Assembly: GCF_932294415.1 (NCBI RefSeq)
Contig: NC_065539.1
Coordinates: 50,921,501 to 50,985,500 of the forward strand
Length of the DNA stretch: 64,000 bases
Direction: 5' to 3'
DNA from: Quercus robur
Lineage: Eukaryota > Streptophyta > Magnoliopsida > Fagales > Fagaceae
Position 1 is the stretch's first letter; the number at the start of each line of letters is the position of its first letter. The translations under genes were made by a program, and so were the position numbers. The notes beneath the pieces were generated by a model. The model worked only from the letters and a program-made list of their open reading frames with translations, was not told where the DNA came from and ran no database searches. Positions 57,401 to 64,000 of the stretch are shown piece by piece.

Positions 57401-59399
57401 TTTGAGGGAGCCCTAGACAACTTGGGAAGTTTGAGGCAGCAATATGGGCTCGCAAAATCTGCAAATGAGGTGGTTTTGGTCATTGAGGCTTACAAGGCAC
57501 TCCGTGACCGTGCACCTTACCCTGCCAACCATGTTGTTGGCCACCTTAGTGGGAATTTTGCTTTCATAGTCTTTGACAAGTCTACCTCTAACTTGTTTGT
57601 TGCTTCTGTAAGTTAGCTCACCTACCGAATGCCTTAGTAAAGTTAATAGATGTGGTTAATTTCTAACATCAATTGGGTTGGTGTTAATTGTGACAGGACC
57701 AAGATGGTAAGGTTCCTCTGTATTGGGGAATCACTGCTGATGGATATGTAGCCTTCGCTGATGATGCAGATTTGCTCAAAGGTGCTTGTGGCAAGTCACT
57801 TGCTTCTTTTCCTCAAGGTGGGTGAACAATATATATATATATATATATATATATTTTTGTGTGTGTGTGTTTGTGTATTTAAAAAAACTGTGACTACATA
57901 TGATACTATTGATGATTTAAAAAAGATAAATATAGAGGTGGCTTCTAATTAGTTTAACTAGTAAAATCTCTTGTCATTATCTAGGATTGAGAATCCTGTT
58001 TAAACCAAAAAGAACTTTATTGGTGTTTTGACCTGATGGTAACGAGTAATAATCATAGAGAAGATGTCATAGGTTATATATAAGGGATAAACATTGAGGA
58101 TGTTGGAATACAATGAAATAGGATTATTATCATGGTCACCCAATGATCTCACTAATTTCCTACTCTTTTTTCTTTTGGAACAAAATTTTCTTAACATCCT
58201 TTTGAATCCAATCCAGTCAATTTGATTTGGCATTTGCTCCATCATTAGTATTTAATTCAATTTATTGACAATTCTACTTTGGATCCTGTAGGATGTTTCT
58301 TCTCAACAGCAATAGGAGGACTAATGAGCTATGAGAATCCTAAGAACAAGATCACTGCAGTTCCTGCTACTGATGAAGAGATCTGGGGTGCAACATTCAA
58401 GGTAGTGACAAATTTTTATATACAAAATAAGTTTGTTTTCTGTTCCAGATCATTCTCTGTGAATCTCCTCGACTCCTCTTGTGTTTGATGTCCTAACCAT
58501 AGCATCAGAATTATCATACTAGACTTTTTAATAGTGCAGGAGGGTGTTGTTAGTAAATATTTCAAGTGCTATTATTTTATTGAATGGACATAACAATCTA
58601 TTTTCAATAACATATTATGTCACTTGTACGCTGTCGCTTTTATACACAAAAAAATAAAATAAAAAAATGGAATCTGTCTCTATAAACTATAATGTAAGTT
58701 TTTAGTAACAGAGAGTAGTGTGAATATTAAAATGATGTGTTATGAAATGATTCTAACCATGGTAAGATATGTCTTTGAAAGTTACAAAACTGTGGTGTGA
58801 ATTAAATATGGACAATTGACGTATTCTTCAAAAGAAACGTATTGACTAAGATACTGAGAATAAAAAATGAAGTCACTTTCTTTCATTTGGAGATGGAGTA
58901 TGTTGTAGATAAAGTATGAGTTTCTTGTGTTGTTTTCTTTCTTCTCTCTTTCCTTTTTAACCAAATGTAAAATGCACCTATTTGTTGTCTTATTATTTAG
59001 ACCCATAGGTTGAACTTATATATTTCCAAACGTCACCCAACAAATTTGATGACTCAACTTTTGGAGTCGATTGATCCATTATCAGTCTTATTTTAGAATA
59101 TAATATGCAAAATTTCCACATTTTTGTCTCTTCATATGAGAGACCATGGCAATTTAGGGTCTTCTTCCTGGTGTTGTTTGAACTGGGTTTAAGCTGTATT
59201 TTGTGCAAGTAATTTTTTATATGAATGGTGATGCTTTTTTATTTTTACATAATTTTTTTTGGCATGGATTTAAGTGTGTCTAGTTCCATGGAATTTATTC
59301 AGCCACAAACTACTATTACATTATGTTGTACTGATTGGTCAATTTGTTGGGGTGGAATTTCAGGTGGAAGGGCCAGCAGTTTTTGCAGCCACAGAGTAG
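54426..59399 (+). CDS. AILP1: AILP1/TSJT1-like protein, DUF3700 (YGL and LRDR motifs), five exons
   Basis: A plant protein with a class II glutamine-amidotransferase-like fold, induced by aluminium, auxin or dark in known members. Its molecular role is not established. Exons: 54426-54628, 57367-57607, 57697-57817, 58292-58401 and 59364-59399. All introns are GT-AG and the exons add up to 236 aa plus stop, close to Arabidopsis AILP1 (234 aa). The start is MLGVFSGSIVSPPEELV. Position 2 is Leu, so the N-terminal nucleophile Cys of true amidotransferases is absent. YGL is at 94-96 and LRDR at 113-116. DQDGKVPLYWGITADGYVAF and ENPKNKITAVPA follow, and the protein ends VEGPAVFAATE. The first intron (54629-57366, 2.7 kb) is long. 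The last exon encodes only 11 residues, so it is easily missed by predictors. Confidence 0.94.
54629..57366 (+). other. Intron 1 of the AILP1-like gene
   Basis: AT-rich intron. It contains short acagtta repeats (54660-54700), poly-A/T tracts, and near its end (about 57225-57297) a SINE-like 3' piece with ttcgagtcgaatccccttat followed by an A run. No second gene seen. Confidence 0.55.
57829..57855. repeat. (AT)n then (GT)n microsatellite in AILP1 intron 3
   Basis: An AT run at 57829-57854 followed by gtgtgtgtgtgt, just inside the intron after exon 3. Confidence 0.85.
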
Positions 59400-60309
59400 A
59401 GATTTTACTTCACTGGTGGACACTAGACAAACAAAATGTATATCTATTTGGGAGAGAAGGGTTTTTTATATGGCTAGGTGCGCATGAGGGGCCATGTAAA
59501 TACCTGAGTATGTGATAAGTGATAAGTCGTTAGTAGAGTGGGGATTTGTGGCAGAAATGGCTTTGTTTTTATGGGTAGTTTGTCTTTCTATATTAGCATT
59601 TGCTCTAGCTTTCGAATGTATAGTTGTCTTTTCTCGTCTTATAATGCAGTCTGTAAAAGGATTTGAAATCTACCAATTAGTCATCAGTCTCTTTGACTTA
59701 TTGTTCTCTTTCAGAAAGCATTAATGCTTAGCCTTAAATTCTATGCATACCTTAGATAAGTCTTAGTTAAACACCTGAGACTGGTGCTGATGGTGCTGAT
59801 TATTCTCTTTTGATTTTATCTGAAAAGGAAAACTGTGAGTTTGATGTTTCCAACTTACACAGACAAAACCATTGCCATAGACTCCTGGTACATACCTCAA
59901 GTAGCAATCGACGATTCTCAAAAAAAGAAAAAAAAAAAGTAGAGTTCAAGATGTTTCCAATCCCTAAAATTTGCTGCACTGAAAAAAGAGTAGAATTTCA
60001 GGTACAAAAAACATAGACAAAACCAGCTTTTATGTAAGCACAATTTGTAAATATAATATTATTCTAATGATAATTATTTAAATTGAAATTGTTTCAAAAC
60101 TATTTGAGAATAACCTTTTTAAAAATGTAAAAAAAAAAAATCATGTTTAAAAACACAATTTTAAGTGGTGAAATCATGTATTTACATAGTGTTAAAAACA
60201 CGATTTCACTTAAAATCCAGCGAAGTCGCTGAAATTGTGTTTTTTATTTATTTATTTATTTATTAAAAGTGATGAGGTGTGATTTAAAAAACAAAAAGTA
60301 AAAAGAGGC
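59400..60309. other. 3' region of AILP1 and intergenic DNA
   Basis: Contains the 3' UTR and AT-rich sequence. No further gene. Confidence 0.55.
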
Positions 60310-60317
60310 TAGAGCTA

Positions 60318-61711
60318 CAGGGGCGGAGCCACTTGGCTCCTTGCCCCCCCCCCCCCCCCAGAATTTTTCTAATGTCCATTAGAGTATATAAAAAATTGAC
60401 ATGGGCCCCCCAAAACTAAATATCCGGCCCCCCAAATTATTTCAACAATTCTTCTAGACTTGCCCACAGCCAGCCCCACCAGCCAGCCCCAAATTCCTAA
60501 TAAAACAAAAATTTACTCCTTTAAACTAAACACACTTCCAGTCCAGCCCAACCCTAAATCTAAAATGCCTAATCAAACAAAACAAAGGTATCTTCAAATT
60601 TTAATCCTCACCGTTAGAAAATAGGAGAAAACAATCTGATTCTCACGCCTATGCCTTATTTTTTTTTTCCCTTCTGTTCTCAATTCACACCTCCATAGTG
60701 TCACGCCTGACGCCTCTCCTTAGAGACAATCTCCTCAGATCTCGTCCGCTTGTCATGACACCACAAACTCCACTAGCCCGCTGACTTGTTAATCACCTCT
60801 CAAGCCCTCATCTCAATCTCAATTTCTCAAGGTATCTCATTCTCATCTCACTTCTCTCTTTTTTTCTCTACAACTAAACTAAATATTGAAGTCTAAATAG
60901 CAGAATAGAAATATCAAATATGTGTATGTGAATATCCCTTTGCCAGCAAAGCAATTTATGCTTATTTGACTATGTCTTTTTGTGTTTATTGTTATTGTAT
61001 TCTTTATTCTTGACCCACTGACTCCACTAGCTCTATGACTTTTGGCTTTTGTGTTGTTTGTCTCTTCAGTTGGGGCAGGGTGGGGCTTGCATTGTGTAAT
61101 TGGGTAGTAAAGTAAGTAAATTATAAATGAAAAAAAAAAAAAAATCTATGGAAGGCAATTGGGGTGAGGGCCGTGAGTTTGTGTATTTTGTTTATGTTGT
61201 TTGTTTATACTTTTGATTGATTTGTTTATTTACTTTTTTTTTTATCCTAAAAGGTCATTACTTAACTAAAGGTGTATTTATATTATAATTCATGTAAGAA
61301 GGAATTTTATATGATAATTTATTATATCTCTCTCCCAAGTTAGTTATGAAGCTGTTAAAAACAAGACTTCGCAATAGAATGGAAGAAGAGCTTTTGGCAG
61401 ATAATATGATAGTTTATATAGAGAAGGAAATTGCAGGAAATTTCACTATAGAGATGATAATGGATGAAATTTATTCCATGAAAAATCATCGCCAGGCATG
61501 ATTTGATGTGAATGTTCTTTTTTTTTGAGAAAGAATGTTCTTTTTTGTATGTCTACATTGAACTAGACATTTTTTCATGTTCATTAATGTACAAGAATAT
61601 GATGATATATGAAAGTTGATAATTTTGTATTCAATAGACTTATGAATTATATTTAGTATATCTCTACTACAACCTGGCCCCCCCAAGTAATTATTCCTGG
61701 CTACGCCCCTA
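60318..61711 (+). mobile_element. Internally deleted hAT element
   Basis: The ends are CAGGGGCGGAGCCA and TGGCTACGCCCCTA (12 of 14 match as inverted repeats). The 8-bp flanks are TAGAGCTA (60310-60317) and TAGACCTA (61712-61719). A C run (60344-60359) lies near the left end. Only the end of the transposase gene remains. Confidence 0.85.
61345..61501 (+). pseudogene. hAT transposase C-terminal remnant
   Basis: Open for about 52 codons to a TGA: MKLLKTRLRNRMEEELLADN, then IVYIEKEIAGNFTIEMIMDE. This is the family's C-terminal end, as in TTF/MYM-type zinc-finger transposases. The catalytic core is missing. Confidence 0.78.
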
Positions 61712-62046
61712 TAGACCTAGATGCCCAAATAATAATAATAATAATAATAAATAGTACATCAGCTAGAGGTAAAAATTTTGAAGGAACGTGCAAATAGATG
61801 TTTACATCGTTAAAATGCCGTATAGTACGTTTGGTTTGAGTTAACTTAGTTCATAAAGTCTTTTTTTTTTTTTTTTTTTGACTAGTAGTTCATAAAGTCT
61901 TTTATCGTAATCATCAAATTATCAATAAATAAAAAATGACTTGTGAAAAATCATAAATATATATAAGCTTGCAGGAAATGACTGCACAAATAAAATATGT
62001 TCAAGTCTAGGTCACCTATCCAAACCTTATATATATACACTAGACC

Positions 62047-62335
62047 TTGAGCACGCACGTGAGTGTGTACTCAGAGGCACTTCTATTTTTTTTGGTAAAA
62101 ATTAATAATTTTCATCTATTATAATATTATAATTTGAGATTACTATATTTTTTATTCACAAAAAAATCTAGGGGTGTGATGAATATTATGCGTTTGTGGT
62201 GTGATAATTATTATGCGTTTCATCACACCCCTAGATTTTTTTGTGATTGAAAAATATAGTAATCTCAAATTATAATAGATGTAAATTATTAACTTCTACT
62301 CAAAAAATAGAAGAGCTTCTGAGCATGCGCTTAAT
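62047..62335. repeat. Palindromic hairpin MITE
   Basis: A left arm (about 62050-62190) and a right arm (about 62215-62333) are near-perfect inverted repeats, for example caaaaaaatctaggggtgtg versus cacacccctagatttttttg. The two arms could pair over more than 100 bp with a loop of about 25 bases. Confidence 0.85.
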
Positions 62336-62558
62336 AACAATTATCATTTTTTGTTTAATCCTAAAATTTAGTTTTTAAATCCTAAAAGTTAGCCACTTAC
62401 TACACATTCATAACAAAAGTTAAAAATGGCTTAAATTTAAAATTTAGCAACTACCTTCATAACATTTTTGATGAAGTAAATTAATAATTATATATAAAAA
62501 AAAATGTAAATTGAATTTCACATAGAATTATACAAATGATATATATGTGCCTTCTATT

Positions 62559-63105
62559 ACAAAAGAACTTTTTTTACAACAATTTCTTAGATAACAACCA
62601 TTTCATGTGAGGTTTGAATCATAACAACAATTTCATTCATTATTATTCAAAGTTGCTACATTTTTCAATTTCAATAAAACCTAGGGTATGATGAAATTTA
62701 TGCATCTATGAGTGAAATAATTTTTTGGTATAAATATCTTCATACCCCTAAATATTTTTGTAGTTGAAAAATATAGTAACTTCCAATAACGGCAAATGAA
62801 AACTTTACAAATGATAAATATAGTTTTTTTACAAAAGAAATTTTTTTTTATAACAATTTCTTAGATAACAACTGCTTCATGTGAGGTCTGAATCATAACA
62901 ACAATTTCATTTATTATTATTCAAAGTTGCTACATTTTTCAATCACAAAAAAACCTAGGGTGTGATGAAATTTATGCATCTATGAGTGAAATAATTTTTT
63001 AGTATAAATATCATCAAATCCCTAAATATTTTTGTAATTGAAAAATATAGGAACTTTCAATAATTATGAATGAAAGCTATTATGATAACAAAAATAGAAT
63101 AGCCT
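62559..63105. repeat. Tandem duplication, about 273 bp, of related hairpin units
   Basis: The text from acaaaagaa at 62559 recurs at 62831. Landmarks aatttcttagataacaac, gaatcataacaacaatttc and gaaatttatgcatctatgag repeat at the same spacing. Each unit contains the same arms (tacatttttcaat ... gttgaaaaatatag) as the hairpin at 62047-62335. Confidence 0.82.
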
Positions 63106-63168
63106 TTAGGCGTAGCTCACAGGCTAGTATGATAAAGTGAAAAGTTTTCATTAGAACTGTAGCCTTTA

Positions 63169-63930
63169 GGGTCCGTTTGGATGGAGGAGTGGAAAAGTGG
63201 GAGGATGGAAAATTGTGGGAGGATAGAAAAGTGGGAGGATGGAAAATATTTAGTTTTCCCTCTTGTATGTTTGGTTGGAGGGGTGGAAAAGTGAGAGGGT
63301 GGAAAACTCTTTTGTTTGGTTGGAGAGAAAAAGGAAATGATGAAAAATGTAATTTATATAAATTGACTATTATACCCTTGTTGTATAATATGTAAGAAAT
63401 AAATTTATTTATACTTATTGCATAATATTAAATTTTTCACATCACATATATAAATTTATATTATTATTTTTATTATTATAATGTAAAAATTAGATCAAGT
63501 CATATTTGAAAAAAAAAAAAAAAAAATTCAGGTCACGTTGAAAAAAAAAGGTTCAGGTCACATGAAAAAAAGAAAAAAAAAACAAAAAAAGGAGAACATT
63601 TCAGGTCACAAAAAAAAAAAAAAAAAAAAAAGGAAGAACGTTTCAGGTCAAAAAAAAAAAAAAAAAAAAAAAAAAAGGAAGAACGTTTCAGGTCAAAAAA
63701 AAAAAAAAAGGAAGAAGGGAGGGCATTACCGTAAGGCAGTTTTTCCCCCCTTGCTTTTCCTCCCAATTTGGGAGGAAAAAATTTGTGGGCCCAGGGAGAA
63801 AATTTTCTCCCTAGTTTTCCACTCCCCCTATTTTCTTCTCATTCCCAAACAGTGGAAAACTGAGTTTTTCACCCCATTTTCCCTCTTATATTTTCCATCC
63901 TTCCTATATTCCACCCATCCAAACACAGCC
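63169..63930. mobile_element. Tourist-like element, family T2
   Basis: The ends are GGGTCCGTTTGGATGG and CCATCCAAACACAGCC, with TTA on both sides (63166-63168 and 63931-63933). The arms carry repeated gtggaaaagtgggaggatgg motifs. No coding sequence is supported. Confidence 0.78.
63528..63715. repeat. Compound repeat: poly-A tracts with a ttcaggtca linker
   Basis: Five poly-A tracts are each separated by linkers ending ttcaggtca, at about 63529, 63552, 63600, 63643 and 63687, with ggaagaacg before the later ones. It lies in the interior of the Tourist-like element. Confidence 0.85.
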
Positions 63931-64000
63931 TTAAGGTTCAAAGGATAAGTCCGTCCAAAAAAAAAAAAAGTTTCAGCGGATAAGAATTTGGTGTGTTAGA

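Noticed and set aside
63533-63948. Lys-rich and Phe-rich frames
   Set aside because: They are translations of the poly-A compound repeat.
1-64000. CRISPR arrays, phage, defence islands, or biosynthetic clusters
   Set aside because: This is plant nuclear DNA with dispersed transposons and four unrelated genes; none of these structures was seen.

Overview
The window is nuclear DNA from a flowering plant, most likely a woody eudicot. The evidence is AT-rich intergenic sequence, GT-AG introns, plant-specific gene families, and many small plant-type transposons. A Fagaceae-like tree would fit the repeat style, but that is an impression and not a test. No organellar or bacterial sequence was seen.

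Four host genes are supported, all on the + strand. (1) 14848-16095: an intronless secreted aspartic-protease-like protein of the EDGP / basic 7S globulin / xylanase-inhibitor family. (2) 23455-25875: a five-exon NIP aquaporin of the NIP7;1 type, 282 aa. (3) 27531-35616: a six-exon signal peptidase complex subunit 3 (SPC3/SPCS3), 167 aa, stretched to 8 kb by retroelements in introns 3 and 4. (4) 54426-59399: a five-exon AILP1/TSJT1-like DUF3700 protein with YGL and LRDR motifs, 236 aa. All splice junctions were read by eye and keep frame. The four genes have unrelated functions and do not form a cluster.

The rest is repeats and decayed mobile elements, many with ends and target-site duplications (TSDs) that can be read directly. 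About 1-2200 and 9878-14850 are two copies of one duplicated segment, the upstream region and 5' UTR of the EDGP-like gene. Each copy serves as an empty-site control for insertions in the other. Between them lie nested hAT-like elements and a PIF/Harbinger element with a nonsense-riddled transposase. From 16.2 to 22.4 kb there are LINE, SINE, solo-LTR and Ty3/gypsy remnants. Intron 3 of SPC3 holds a complete 2.76-kb gag-only LTR element (TR-GAG-like), and intron 4 holds a 5'-truncated L1-type LINE. From 36 to 54 kb no gene was seen, but there are a solo LTR, a TRIM, a Mutator-like element carrying a SEC23 fragment, Tourist-like elements and hAT MITEs. From 60 to 64 kb there are a deleted hAT, hairpin MITEs and another Tourist-like element.

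The most notable observations are two Pack-MULE-like gene captures (ARF and SEC23), the gag-only element, an 87-bp in-frame duplication that copies an SPC3 exon end with its splice donor, and the insertion history that can be read from the paralogous copies. No defence, CRISPR or metabolic gene cluster was found.
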